From Gelidibacter maritimus (GTDB lineage: Bacteria > Bacteroidota > Bacteroidia > Flavobacteriales > Flavobacteriaceae): a stretch of 64,000 nt of DNA. The stretch covers positions 62,001-126,000 of the forward strand of contig NZ_JACGLT010000011.1 in NCBI RefSeq assembly GCF_014062315.1, written 5' to 3'. The position numbers were made by a program, and so were the translations under genes. The notes below the pieces were generated by a model, which saw nothing but the letters and a program-made list of their open reading frames with translations, searched no databases and was not told the origin of the DNA. Shown here one piece after another: positions 54,189 to 63,590 of this stretch. Within the stretch, counting starts at the first letter, position 1; every line of letters begins with the position of its first letter.

Positions 54189-55046
54189 TCAAGTGGTCTC
54201 AAATTTAATTTTTTGAATTAAATCCTTGAAATATTTCGGGCTCCAAATATTTAAAACATCGTCATTTGGGATAAACTTAACGACGTCCTCTTTGATCCTG
54301 CTGAATGAAACAGAATCGATTTTGGTGTCCAATAGCTCGATGATCTGTTCTTTGGAAATGGTAGTGTCAGGCCAGTCATTGGTGTCTTTCGCTCTCGTTA
54401 AGAAATGATTTACGTCCAAAGGAATTCCCTTTTTGATATACCATTCTAAATCATACCAATCCCTTCCTTTAACTCTATTTAGCCACTTTCTAAATAGAAG
54501 GGCATGCAGTTTTCCTGCAAATAAACTTGGTTTCGTAAAGCATTTTACGTAAAAGGAAAATGGACGGAGCAATAACTTTTCTTCGGTTTGGAAATCTAGT
54601 GGAGGCTGTCGATCAACTTCTATTTTTATCTTTAAGGTCTTGTTGGAGCGCACCCCAGTTTCCTTGATGATGTCTTCTAATACAATTTCCTGCCATATGG
54701 TTTCGGCTTTTAGAAACGCAGAATCAATAGCCGTTTGTTTTGTTTTTTTCTTTTCCTTGATACTAATGGTCAGGCCCAATGACTTAAATTCATCTATAAT
54801 GGCATTGAAATATGGCTCAATAGAAAAATTAGGATTGGGCTTAAGTAATGAGAAATCCAGATCTTCCGAATATCTATCCAATCTATAGAAAATCCGGAGA
54901 GCGGTTCCTTCATAAAAAGCTGCCTTCTCAAAAAAATCAGTTCTTGATAAGCCTGCTAAAGTAATTTCTTGCATTATTTCTCGTAATGCAGATAAAATCT
55001 CTTCCTCATTCTGAGGGTTATAGTCCTCTATCCATTCTCTTATCAT
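54189..55046 (-). CDS. abiEii: AbiEii toxin, nucleotidyltransferase
   Basis: A 285-residue protein of the nucleotidyltransferase AbiEii/AbiGii toxin family. The DNA polymerase beta-like core is seen in EGTALRIFYRLDRYSEDLDF (GT-A motif and D-x-D pair, about residues 48-67), and GRDWYDLEWYI is a conserved C-terminal motif. AbiE toxins block growth, by family knowledge through adding nucleotides to tRNA, and protect against phages or stabilise elements. It overlaps its antitoxin gene by 4 bp and is transcribed opposite to the mobilization genes. Confidence 0.92.
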   Translation of the reverse strand: MIREWIEDYNPQNEEEILSALREIMQEITLAGLSRTDFFEKAAFYEGTALRIFYRLDRYSEDLDFSLLKPNPNFSIEPYFNAIIDEFKSLGLTISIKEKKKTKQTAIDSAFLKAETIWQEIVLEDIIKETGVRSNKTLKIKIEVDRQPPLDFQTEEKLLLRPFSFYVKCFTKPSLFAGKLHALLFRKWLNRVKGRDWYDLEWYIKKGIPLDVNHFLTRAKDTNDWPDTTISKEQIIELLDTKIDSVSFSRIKEDVVKFIPNDDVLNIWSPKYFKDLIQKIKFETT

Positions 55047-55681
55047 AATTCCATCAGTGTTTTAATAAGCATTTTTAGACTACTTTTTTTAGGGGCGCTA
55101 TCAATCCATAAGTCCATGATTTTTGTATTTAATGTGCTTAATATATCACTGTCCATGCGAAGATCTTCCGATAAAAATTCCCGTGTTTGTTTGATGCTTC
55201 TAAGATGAATTTTGGGTGTTAGAACAATTTTGTCACATAATGCCTTTTCTGGGGAGGCAATTAACACGGTTTGTTTAGGCGAATATTCTATGTTTTTAAT
55301 CCCATAAGAATAATAGGGAGCCTTTGATTGTTGGTAACTAAATCGTCCAACAGCAGTTTTATATGTCTTTGTAGTTTGTAGAGTTACTGAACTTATTTCA
55401 TAGGCCATTTCCGGTATCATGTTCCAATAGGACAATGCGGATTCTAAGGAGACGTAACTCGGTCCCCTAAGGTGATTGGCAATCAGAAACGGCTCTGGTG
55501 TTGGTAAGTCCAATTTAGGTCCTGTTATATATAGTCCTCTTCTGATAGAAATAAGCTTTTTACTTTTAAGCAACTCACTGATTTTATCATTTGGACGCTT
55601 ATAATCTTTTAATAAATCCAAAATCAGGTGCCTGGATATAGGTGTTTCTGCATATTCCTTTATCCTCTTTCTAAACTCCAT
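55043..55681 (-). CDS. abiEi: AbiEi antitoxin, transcriptional regulator
   Basis: A 212-residue AbiEi-type antitoxin. An N-terminal winged-helix region (about 1-60: ISELLKSKKLISIRRGLYIT) is followed by the AbiEi core LIANHLRGPSYVSLESALSY and a C-terminal helical domain (ASPEKALCDKIVL). In this type IV toxin-antitoxin family the antitoxin does not bind the toxin but represses the operon and counters its effect. Its stop overlaps the abiEii start. No clear promoter motif was identified upstream. Confidence 0.9.
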   Translation of the reverse strand: MEFRKRIKEYAETPISRHLILDLLKDYKRPNDKISELLKSKKLISIRRGLYITGPKLDLPTPEPFLIANHLRGPSYVSLESALSYWNMIPEMAYEISSVTLQTTKTYKTAVGRFSYQQSKAPYYSYGIKNIEYSPKQTVLIASPEKALCDKIVLTPKIHLRSIKQTREFLSEDLRMDSDILSTLNTKIMDLWIDSAPKKSSLKMLIKTLMEL

Positions 55682-55952
55682 GATGTGATTTTCATGAATG
55701 ATAATCGGATTATTTCCGATTAAATGCTGATATAATTACAAGAGTGGTGTCGTTGTTTGGTTAAATCTACTCTGTTGATTTAATATAAGATCATGTTTTG
55801 TACAACCTAGGATAATTAAAAACGATCCGAATATAGTGATGTGACTATGAGATGAAAAAATATCGGATGAAAAATATTTGTGTTCTTGCAAAATAAGTTC
55901 TCCAGTTGAGCATTTCTTTAATCAACCTATATTTGGACTATTTGAAGGTATT

Positions 55953-56810
55953 CTAATTAGGATTGTTGAGATATCTGTGAGATATTTTTAGCTCAATATT
56001 TCGTTCACCATCTTTTTCGCTCAGCTCTAAAATAGCTCTACGGTCGGTTGAGAGTGAGAGTTTTGGCAACACATATACGAGCCGCGTCGATTCACCTTTT
56101 ACAATTTTGGAGGGTAAATTCTTTGTGAAAATAGTCTCTTTATGAAGGCGTTGTACAGATTTCCGTTTTCCTTTATGTCTTGTCTCTATAGATAACGTGA
56201 GGAAATTTAAGTCGTAATCGAGTGTTGACTTGTTATCGATCTTGATCACAAAGTAAAGTTCATTTCGATTGTAAACAATATCTTCCACGCCCAAAACAAT
56301 GTTGTGCCGTCGTTTTTTTGTTTTGCCTCTGCGCGGTTTCCGCTCAAGAAGATGGGAACTTAATTCCTGGCGGTAGTACTCCTTGTTTTCCTTGTTGATT
56401 TCTTGGGATGTTGCTGGAATGGAGTCTTTGGTAACTGGTTTTTCGTTTCCGATACTGCTCGACATTGGAATGAAATAATTCAATTTTGATAGCTCCGATT
56501 TATATCTAACGATATATGAGAATACTGAACCGTTTTTATTGATGACCAGAAGATTGCTGTCCTTTCCGCGAGTCGCTTGCAGCAATCCAAAATATTGCTC
56601 GTTCTCTCGGTTATAGGTAAAAACAAAATTTTCTGATCCGGTAATGCCCTGTCGAATGGGTTCTGGGAAGAAGAGGGCGACATTCATGGTGTCATTGGCA
56701 TAAATCGTATCCATGACCGTAATGTTTTGGTCTTTTGCTTGTGCTGTACAGTAGAGTGATACTGAACTGCACGCCATAAAAATGATTGGAATTAAAGAAT
56801 GTGTTTTCAT
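55953..56810 (-). CDS. traN: TraN, conjugative transfer protein (DUF4138, VirB9-like)
   Basis: A 285-residue exported protein (signal peptide about 1-23, ending TAQA). DUF4138/TraN features: ITVMDTIYANDTMNVALFFP, ENFVFTYNRENEQYFGLLQA, the central GKTKKRRHNIVLGVEDIVYN and the final NIELKISHRYL strand. TraN is the outer core component of the CTnDOT-type secretion channel. It is the last gene of the visible tra operon, 4 bp after traM. No traO, traP or traQ follows; abiE takes that place. Confidence 0.88.
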   Translation of the reverse strand: MKTHSLIPIIFMACSSVSLYCTAQAKDQNITVMDTIYANDTMNVALFFPEPIRQGITGSENFVFTYNRENEQYFGLLQATRGKDSNLLVINKNGSVFSYIVRYKSELSKLNYFIPMSSSIGNEKPVTKDSIPATSQEINKENKEYYRQELSSHLLERKPRRGKTKKRRHNIVLGVEDIVYNRNELYFVIKIDNKSTLDYDLNFLTLSIETRHKGKRKSVQRLHKETIFTKNLPSKIVKGESTRLVYVLPKLSLSTDRRAILELSEKDGERNIELKISHRYLNNPN

Positions 56811-56814
56811 AAGA

Positions 56815-57738
56815 TTAAGGTTTTAAAATAAGTTGGTAATTGTTCAGCACGGTTACTTTCACACTGCGGTTATGGCGCTTGAGTACTTTGCTGATGCCAC
56901 CAACTTGGGGGATACTTGGAATATTGATGTCGCCGATGATGTCGTCCACAACTTCATCGGTGGCTTCAGCACGAAAATTGTTTTCAATATAGATGCCCTC
57001 GCTGCCATCCTGAAGATCGTAGGCTTTGAGCTTGGTGGGTTGGTGTTGGATATTTTCGATGTTGATCATTGCGCGATTGGGTTGGAAACTAATGAACCCA
57101 AAAACCAGAGTGTTTTTTGGCAGTTTCCGGTTATTGATTACCGCGGCTTTTGTCAGCCGCATTCGCAATCGGCTATTGGTTTTCACGACCTGATCGCCAT
57201 CAACAACGACATGGATGGTTTTATCGGTAGTGCCAAAAACTGAATTGTCATCAGGTTTGGGTGACGCAGCAAAGAACAATTGATGTTCCAGGCCCAGTTC
57301 CTTGGCTTCAATCTTCTGTTCTCTTTTTATTTCTGCGGAATCTATTTCTTGTACATTTTTGGTTTCTGGCTTTCTTTCTCCAAGAACCTGATAGGACCGT
57401 TCAGAATAGTTGATTTTCCCTGCGGAATAGATGCTATCCACAATCCGCTCTTTTTCACGTTCTGGTAAATCTCGATCATAATAGCCCAAGGAGTCCATCA
57501 GTTTTTCATCATAGATACTTGGGGCATTGGATTCCCGAACGTCTTTCAGATCGTTGAGGGCATCCAATTTGGATTTATACTGTTTCTGGGTTTCTTCCAG
57601 GGGAGGTACCAACGTCTGCTTTAAATGTTCACTTTCACTTTTGCCATCGTCCATAACCATCAGGGTATAGGCCACTAGGAATAAGACAATCACGGCCATT
57701 ACGGTCGCGAAGACCATTTTATTTTTTTCTATTTTCAT
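56815..57738 (-). CDS. traM: TraM, conjugative transfer protein (VirB10-like)
   Basis: A 307-residue protein with a short cytoplasmic start, one helix (about residues 8-28), a charged, probably coiled segment (about 35-150), and a C-terminal beta domain. There, LRMRLTKAAVINNRKLPKNT and LVFGFISFQPNRAMINIENI match TraM of Bacteroidota conjugative transposons. TraM bridges inner and outer membrane in the channel. Its start overlaps the end of traK by 20 bp, indicating translational coupling. Confidence 0.88.
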   Translation of the reverse strand: MKIEKNKMVFATVMAVIVLFLVAYTLMVMDDGKSESEHLKQTLVPPLEETQKQYKSKLDALNDLKDVRESNAPSIYDEKLMDSLGYYDRDLPEREKERIVDSIYSAGKINYSERSYQVLGERKPETKNVQEIDSAEIKREQKIEAKELGLEHQLFFAASPKPDDNSVFGTTDKTIHVVVDGDQVVKTNSRLRMRLTKAAVINNRKLPKNTLVFGFISFQPNRAMINIENIQHQPTKLKAYDLQDGSEGIYIENNFRAEATDEVVDDIIGDINIPSIPQVGGISKVLKRHNRSVKVTVLNNYQLILKP

Positions 57739-58342
57739 TGGAGATTTTTTTTAAGGTGTTTTCAAAATAATCGGTGATCAATAATCCGTGCGGATTGTTC
57801 GGGAAATTCCGATCAACTAGAATCAAACTGCCGGTAGACACAAGTTCATAGGAATCGGTAATCGACCCTCTGTTGATTTCAAATAGGGTGGTGGTATGAA
57901 ATGTATACTTACCGTTGGTTTCCGTGAGTTTTGAATCGATACTTTTCACCTTTTGGACCAAGGAATATTGCAGTAAACGGTTGTACACCCCATCTGCTTT
58001 TTTCTGGCGGTACAGATTGTCCACGGAACTATTGCCCAGCCACAGGGCCTTTTGTAAATGACGTTCATAGTTGCTCGCATCAATATTGTAAAAGTAGGTA
58101 TGGAACAATTCCAAATGTGCCAGGGCTTCTACCGTAAAGTTTTCTTTTTGGGTAACGATTTTCAGAGGAATAACACTGCCATCGGTGTTGATGGCGAAGG
58201 CACTGTTGAGCGCATTTTTATGGGTCGTAAAGGCAATCCAAACCGAAAACGTACTTGCCGTAAAGGCACACACAACGACGGCCAGGACGATAAACCGGTT
58301 CAATTTGAGGAGGTGATAAATATTCTTATAGGGTGTTTTCAT
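57719..58342 (-). CDS. traK: TraK, conjugative transfer protein (VirB8-like)
   Basis: A 207-residue protein with one N-terminal helix (about residues 16-36) and a periplasmic domain. FTVEALAHLELFHTYFYNID, HLQKALWLGNSSVDNLYRQK and a TKYTFHTTTLFEINRGS-like strand (here GKYTFHTTTLFEINRGSITD) match TraK of CTnDOT-type elements. TraK is a VirB8-like scaffold of the channel. It follows traJ by 12 bp and overlaps traM. Confidence 0.88.
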   Translation of the reverse strand: MKTPYKNIYHLLKLNRFIVLAVVVCAFTASTFSVWIAFTTHKNALNSAFAINTDGSVIPLKIVTQKENFTVEALAHLELFHTYFYNIDASNYERHLQKALWLGNSSVDNLYRQKKADGVYNRLLQYSLVQKVKSIDSKLTETNGKYTFHTTTLFEINRGSITDSYELVSTGSLILVDRNFPNNPHGLLITDYFENTLKKISNENRKK

Positions 58343-58354
58343 AAAAAAGCTGCT

Positions 58355-59197
58355 TTAGTTGTTGAATAATCTGAGGGTAAAGGACGTGGCTCGCGCATAT
58401 AACCTGAATTTCAGGAACACGATAAAACCTACAGAACCTAACTGTACCACCGGCGCGAAGAATCCCTGTCCGAAATCGGTACCGAACAGGGTTGTCCAAA
58501 AATTGGTGTTTATTTCGGTGTAGATGGCGTTGATAAAGATGTTGACCAAAAAGAATGCAGGTACCAACATATAAACCGCAGCGTATAGTTTGAAGAATGA
58601 ATAGGCAAGCGATCTGAATTTCTCGAATACCGCCAAACTGATGACCAACGGAAAAAATGCCTGCATGATCCCCAATAGAAAGAAGCGTTCCGCCAGAAAA
58701 AGGGGATAGATGAACAGGTCGAGGATCCAAAGGATGACGCTCAGGATAAAGGCTAAAATCTTGAATCCATACAGCGGGGTTACCAAGGCCTCATAGAGTA
58801 ATGTCATGGCACTTTTCATCGCATCCATGAGATTGATATCCTCTTCTATCGCAATGTCCTGCAAATGTAAAGGCAGCAGGGCAGGAGCGGTCCCGCGATA
58901 TTGTGATTCGATCGCCACGAGAATGGCATCAAAGAACCCCAATACCTGAGTTGAAAAGATGACTAATAGGACCACGGCAAAATTCTTGGCGAGTTCACTT
59001 GGGCTCAATCCCCAGGTGTAGCCGTCCTTGTCCACAATGCCTTCATTGTATTTTTTAAGAATATTGACCAGAAAAAACAGTACGGCAAGCGTCTTCATCC
59101 CTGCCATGGTATATTGCGAAAAACTGCTGTTCTGTATGGTCTGGAAAATCGTATCGATATATTCCAGTCCGATCCCTAAAATTATCATACTGGTCAT
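58355..59197 (-). CDS. traJ: TraJ, conjugative transfer inner-membrane protein (VirB6-like)
   Basis: A 280-residue polytopic protein with about six helices. TMAGMKTLAVLFFLVNILKK near the start, the LAKNFAVVLLVIFSTQVLGF segment and the FFPLVISLAVFEKFRSLAYS motif match TraJ of Bacteroidota conjugative transposons. It is the presumed inner-membrane pore component. It starts 2 bp after the preceding DUF4141-type gene ends. Confidence 0.87.
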   Translation of the reverse strand: MTSMIILGIGLEYIDTIFQTIQNSSFSQYTMAGMKTLAVLFFLVNILKKYNEGIVDKDGYTWGLSPSELAKNFAVVLLVIFSTQVLGFFDAILVAIESQYRGTAPALLPLHLQDIAIEEDINLMDAMKSAMTLLYEALVTPLYGFKILAFILSVILWILDLFIYPLFLAERFFLLGIMQAFFPLVISLAVFEKFRSLAYSFFKLYAAVYMLVPAFFLVNIFINAIYTEINTNFWTTLFGTDFGQGFFAPVVQLGSVGFIVFLKFRLYARATSFTLRLFNN

Positions 59198-59199
59198 GT

Positions 59200-59769
59200 T
59201 TAGTATTCTGTGTCCCGGTTATTGATTTTGTCCTGCATTTTTCTAAAGGAAATAATGTCTTTGTAGCGTCGCGTCCGAATGCCAATATTGGAAACCATCT
59301 CTTTGGATTCTTCCTCTTTTTGTTTCAGTATGGTGGCACGTTCGGCATCGCTCATTTTGAGATAATCACTCGAAAGTATCTGATCAATGAAGTCCATGGT
59401 CTCCAATGAATTTAGGACGATGGCATTGAAGGATTCTGAAATGCGTGTCATTTCATCTGGTCTTATATAAGGAGAATTCAGAATGTCCCTTAAATCATTT
59501 TGCATGACCTGGATCAGCCGCTGGTTATTCCGCCCAATCTCCCTGACGGCATTCATCTGTCGGACAACATTGTTGACCTTCTCGAGATTCTCCTTTTGCT
59601 GTTTTAGAAACTCAGCCGTTTTTAAAAGCTGTGAGGTTTGTTTGGCCGATTCTACCAGTGTTTTTACCAAGCTTACAAAGTTAGTGTTGTCGTATACTGG
59701 CATGCCTTGGGCATGTATATTAACACTTAATACCAATGCGATTCCGGTGGTGAGGATTTTGATTTTCAT
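59200..59769 (-). CDS. TraI-position exported protein (VirB5/DUF4141-like)
   Basis: A 189-residue protein with a signal peptide (MKIKILTTGIALVLSVNIHA, cut near residue 20). The rest is almost wholly helical, with long coiled segments (TLVESAKQTSQLLKTAEFLK; ILKQKEEESKEMVSNIGIRT). The position between traG and traJ and the helical exported form fit TraI/DUF4141, a VirB5-like pilus-tip or channel protein. The ATG at 59769 is chosen over one 27 bp upstream because the signal starts there; this leaves one base between it and the traG stop. Confidence 0.72.
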   Translation of the reverse strand: MKIKILTTGIALVLSVNIHAQGMPVYDNTNFVSLVKTLVESAKQTSQLLKTAEFLKQQKENLEKVNNVVRQMNAVREIGRNNQRLIQVMQNDLRDILNSPYIRPDEMTRISESFNAIVLNSLETMDFIDQILSSDYLKMSDAERATILKQKEEESKEMVSNIGIRTRRYKDIISFRKMQDKINNRDTEY

Positions 59770-59770
59770 A

Positions 59771-62176
59771 TTATTTTGATTTAGAAGTGAATTCAATTAT
59801 TGCTTTTTTCATATCGCGATGTTGCTCGTAGAGCGTCATTATTGCCTCGTTTTCCTGGCCATCCGTGAGATATGCAGCATATACCTCCTTGGGAACTTCG
59901 AGCCTGAAAATGTTGCTTTCCTTTCCAATCTTGATAAACATCTCCGTGTATTTTCGAGGTCCTGAAAGATTGTTCTTGATGGATTTTAATTGGTTCAGAT
60001 CATGACTGGATAGGTTGAGCCTTTTGACCAGCTCGGCGTAGCCTTTCTCATTGTTTAGACTGTAAATGACCTGTGTGTTTTCCAAAATGCTGGCGGAAGT
60101 AGAGTTGTTCGGAAGTTGGTTGATGGATTGCAGAATAATGCCGATGGCGCCGTTTTGTTTACGGATGGCTTGATAGTAGAATTCTACACTTTCAAGGACA
60201 TTATCGAACTTCAGCTGTTTGGCAAATTCATCAAAAAGGATAATGCCTTTTTCAGCGCGATTTTTCCAGATGGTCCGTTGTATGGCCGATTTGATCAGTT
60301 TCAACATGACGGACAGGATTTCTTTATTGTCCTTCACTTCATCCAGTTCAAAAACAATCAATCGTTTGTCCTCGATCTTATAGGTCTGGTCCTCGTTGAT
60401 TTCAAAAAGGAAACTATAGAGACCATTGCCTACGTACTCCGACATGACATGCAAAAAGCTTGTGATATTGAAATAATCGGAATGGATATTCAGTGTGCTC
60501 AATAGGTCTTTCTGATGTTTTTCTATGAAATGGTAGAAATTTTCCAATGAATGGTTCTCTAAAGTGCCATCATAGTAATGACGCAGGATCTTTTTGATGG
60601 AAACGGATTGTGCTTTGGTTATTTTCAAATCCGAAGCAAAGAGTTCGAAAAGGAATACGGAAAGATCTTCAAGACGTTCAGGGGTAAGGTCATTTTGATG
60701 ACTGATGTAGAACGGGTTGATGCCCAAATTTTTTCCGCTCTCGTAGCGCAACACTGTATATTGTTCAGGATAAAGCTTTGCGAACTTTGTATAGGAACCA
60801 CCCAGATCGATAAGGACCAAACGGACACCACTTTCAAAATATTGGCGCAGGATATTATTGGCCAAAAAGGACTTTCCTTCACCAGTGGGTGCGAAAATGG
60901 CAAAGTTCCTTGCCTTGATGCGTTTTTTGCGTTCGTCCCATACGTCCTTTAAGACCGGAATATTATGTTCGCGGTCGTTGAAGATAATTCCAGTGGCATC
61001 CGATTTATAATTCGTATTGTTTATGAACAGACAAAGGGCATGCTTCAGATCGGTCACGTAGAGATCGGAATTCGAGAAATTGGAAGAGAAGCAACAGTAG
61101 CTGTTGAGAAAATAATTTTTGCGTGCTTCACCTCTCGGATAATAGGGGAGGATATCCAGTTCCTTGAACTCGGTCTTTATTTTGGAGGTTATCTTATCGA
61201 GCTCTTTGGTTGTTTTGGTCCAATAAAGAATATTGAGATGTCCACGAATGATCCGTGAACTGTCATCGGCATTGATCTGGTCAAGAATATGTTGGATTTT
61301 TCCGAGTACGACCTTGTTCTGTGAACCAAAATTGGAGCTTTTGTTCAGTTCTTCAATCTTTTTATCCAGCAGCTTTCGCCATTTTTGCTTGTCATCCAAA
61401 TACAGGATTTGATTGATAATGTGATTTTCATCGAGCGTAAGCCCTAAACCATCAATGAACCCTTGATGAAACACAAAATCATCAGAAGTGAATTTCTCAT
61501 TGGTCTTGCTACTCTGTACACTTTCGCCAAAGCACAGTTCGCTATTGATGGCCAGGGCATCAAAATGGTTTTCGCCAATAGTGACGCTTTTTTTATCGAG
61601 TAAAATATCTGTATCAAAGCCTTCATTGAAACCGTTGAAGTAGCTGCTTGTAAGTTCCAGGATCTCTTCGGCAACAAGCGGGAGAAATGCCATTTTTCTA
61701 CTGTTGTTGATGAACGAAATGGAATCGCTTACGGCATTGCTAAAACTTTTGATATTGTCATCCAGTTCGCCCGCGATTCCCTTGGAAACCTTTCGGAAGG
61801 GATTGATGTATTTGGCATTGTTGAGTGCTTTATTCTTGGGCAAAATGAAAAATAAATAACAACGATGTTCAATATGTTCGCGTCCCTTGAAATGGTCGTG
61901 GGTTGCTTTTTCCAAAAAGCTGTTGTTTGGAAGTTGTTCTGAGGTATACAATGTTTTGAGATAAACATCCTGTTTATGAACCACCGTCCCCACCGGCAGG
62001 GATTTCAAGGCTTGAAACCAGACACTATGGGTATCTTCAAAGTCCTTTTCAGAAAGCGAATGGATTTCAGGTAAGTCCCCTTCATAGCACAGGACCACAT
62101 TACCATTGGTGGCAAAAATGATATGGTTCTGAACATCCGCAATTGGTGTGTATGTCGAAAGATCAATCTTGTTCAT
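59771..62176 (-). CDS. traG: TraG, conjugation system ATPase (VirB4-like)
   Basis: An 801-residue cytoplasmic ATPase driving assembly of the secretion channel. The N-terminal ~400 residues are the VirB4 N-domain; Walker A is APTGEGKS at residues 429-436, Walker B is GIILFDEFAKQL near 650, and the Gln-rich sensor GAIGIILQSINQLP follows. It is the largest gene in the tra operon and overlaps traF by 14 bp. Confidence 0.92.
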   Translation of the reverse strand: MNKIDLSTYTPIADVQNHIIFATNGNVVLCYEGDLPEIHSLSEKDFEDTHSVWFQALKSLPVGTVVHKQDVYLKTLYTSEQLPNNSFLEKATHDHFKGREHIEHRCYLFFILPKNKALNNAKYINPFRKVSKGIAGELDDNIKSFSNAVSDSISFINNSRKMAFLPLVAEEILELTSSYFNGFNEGFDTDILLDKKSVTIGENHFDALAINSELCFGESVQSSKTNEKFTSDDFVFHQGFIDGLGLTLDENHIINQILYLDDKQKWRKLLDKKIEELNKSSNFGSQNKVVLGKIQHILDQINADDSSRIIRGHLNILYWTKTTKELDKITSKIKTEFKELDILPYYPRGEARKNYFLNSYCCFSSNFSNSDLYVTDLKHALCLFINNTNYKSDATGIIFNDREHNIPVLKDVWDERKKRIKARNFAIFAPTGEGKSFLANNILRQYFESGVRLVLIDLGGSYTKFAKLYPEQYTVLRYESGKNLGINPFYISHQNDLTPERLEDLSVFLFELFASDLKITKAQSVSIKKILRHYYDGTLENHSLENFYHFIEKHQKDLLSTLNIHSDYFNITSFLHVMSEYVGNGLYSFLFEINEDQTYKIEDKRLIVFELDEVKDNKEILSVMLKLIKSAIQRTIWKNRAEKGIILFDEFAKQLKFDNVLESVEFYYQAIRKQNGAIGIILQSINQLPNNSTSASILENTQVIYSLNNEKGYAELVKRLNLSSHDLNQLKSIKNNLSGPRKYTEMFIKIGKESNIFRLEVPKEVYAAYLTDGQENEAIMTLYEQHRDMKKAIIEFTSKSK

Positions 62177-62447
62177 AATTGAAACCTATGTTTTTTTTGT
62201 TACTTATAATTTTGGGAAAGACCTTGGTGATCTGGAATAGTTGTGGATGGTTCGTAATACGAATCAGTGCCACGTAAAGCGCAGCATTGAAAATTAAAAC
62301 CCCTATTATGATCCCAAAGCTGAATGAGAAAATGATGACCAATAGTGAAGCGAGTATGGCAACCATCATTAGCGCAAATAGGGAAATAGGCAGTCCGAAA
62401 ATGACCGCCTGTTTCCTGATGTTCCTATAGACCTCGAATGTCTTCAT
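62163..62447 (-). CDS. traF: TraF (DUF4133), small inner-membrane conjugation protein
   Basis: A 94-residue protein with two adjacent helices (about residues 16-63). The RNIRKQAVIFGLPISLFALM start is typical of DUF4133, the VirB3-like component of CTnDOT-type channels. It overlaps traG by 14 bp and follows traE by 32 bp. Confidence 0.88.
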   Translation of the reverse strand: MKTFEVYRNIRKQAVIFGLPISLFALMMVAILASLLVIIFSFSFGIIIGVLIFNAALYVALIRITNHPQLFQITKVFPKIISNKKNIGFNYEQD

Positions 62448-62479
62448 ATTGCATATTTTTTTAAATACCTCTTGGAGGC

Positions 62480-62767
62480 TTAGACGACGATGCCAATGAG
62501 ATAGGTAAAAATGCCAACTACGGCACCCGCGATCAAGACGAATACCAAAACTCGAGTGATGCCCTTCTTTAAGTCTGCGTTCTCTCCGAAGAAGTGTCCA
62601 GCGTTAAAAAGGAAGCCCACAAGGAAAATAACGCCCAAAATGATTGGAAAAATAGTTCGGATGGTGTTCGATACATCATCAACCGAATCTTCAATACCAC
62701 CAATTTGTGCAAAAAGTGTTGTTGAGAGGAGCGAGAGAAATCCTGCGAAATAGTTTGATTTTTTCAT
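62480..62767 (-). CDS. traE: TraE (DUF4134), small conjugation membrane protein
   Basis: A 95-residue protein with a signal-like first helix (about 1-21, cut after FAQ) and two further helices (about 36-58 and 70-92). The GHFFGENADLKKGITRVLVF segment is characteristic of DUF4134/TraE, a VirB2-like subunit. It is the first gene of the visible tra operon; a promoter should lie in the 190-bp gap to the divergent amidase gene, but no perfect motif was found. Confidence 0.88.
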   Translation of the reverse strand: MKKSNYFAGFLSLLSTTLFAQIGGIEDSVDDVSNTIRTIFPIILGVIFLVGFLFNAGHFFGENADLKKGITRVLVFVLIAGAVVGIFTYLIGIVV

Positions 62768-62955
62768 AACGAGAAGGTTTAAAATTTTGTGTTGTTTTCG
62801 ATATGGAAATTTACATATATTTGTTTATAAAATGCTGTAAATCAGATAATTGTGAATAAAATATTATTTAGTTTTGTTTAGTTTCGGATGGTGTCAACTG
62901 ACATTAAATTTTATGATTTAAAGACATCAAGTTGTTGATAACCCAAAAATTGAAA

Positions 62956-63585
62956 ATGAAAAATGGACTCAAAAACGTCAGTTTTATGATTTTGCTCTTA
63001 AAAATGTGCATCATTTTAGGACAGGAAACAGTCTCGCAAAAACGAATTGTAATTGATGTTGGACATGGTGGAAAAGATTCTGGTGCCATTGGTATAAATG
63101 GAATTAAGGAAAAAGATGTAGTCCTTAATATCGCTTGGGAAATTCTGAGGCTAAACGAACAATTGGAAGCACCCCTGAAAATCTTTATGACCAGATATAG
63201 TGATACGCTTATTTCATTATCTGATCGGACAAAATTAGCTAAAGCTCTAAAAGCAGATCTGTTTATTTCCTTGCATTGTAACCATGCCGATAATCCGGAT
63301 GCCAGGGGAATAGAAGTGTATGTGTCAAATGCGACTTCACAATATTCGAGGGATGCCATTTGGTTGGCCTTTGAATTGCAAGCGGCGTTCAAAAAGGAAT
63401 TGGGTTTTGAGAATAGGGGTGTGAAGTTTTCGAATTTTCAGGTGCTAAGGGAGACTGATGATCATTGCCCTTCAGTGCTTTTGGAATTAGGGTTTTTGAG
63501 TAATCGTGATGAGCACGCATATCTGTCTAACATTAGAAACTTAAACGCTATTGCACAAGTAATTTTAAGGACCATAAAACGATAA
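62956..63585 (+). CDS. N-acetylmuramoyl-L-alanine amidase (amidase_3)
   Basis: A 209-residue exported zinc amidase that cuts the peptide from peptidoglycan glycan strands. The start at 62956 begins a hydrophobic signal (about residues 8-25). Zinc ligands are seen in IDVGHGGKDSGA (His) and FISLHCNHADN (His), with Glu in GIKEKDVV; the catalytic Glu is in VLLELGFLSN. Its place beside the tra operon suggests it opens the cell wall for the transfer channel, the job of VirB1-like lytic enzymes in other systems. It is divergent from traE. Confidence 0.9.
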   Translation: MKNGLKNVSFMILLLKMCIILGQETVSQKRIVIDVGHGGKDSGAIGINGIKEKDVVLNIAWEILRLNEQLEAPLKIFMTRYSDTLISLSDRTKLAKALKADLFISLHCNHADNPDARGIEVYVSNATSQYSRDAIWLAFELQAAFKKELGFENRGVKFSNFQVLRETDDHCPSVLLELGFLSNRDEHAYLSNIRNLNAIAQVILRTIKR

Positions 63586-63590
63586 GATTT

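Noticed and set aside
58326-58730. A 134-codon frame overlapping traJ
   Set aside because: It overlaps a complete TraJ in another frame and has no signal or domain.
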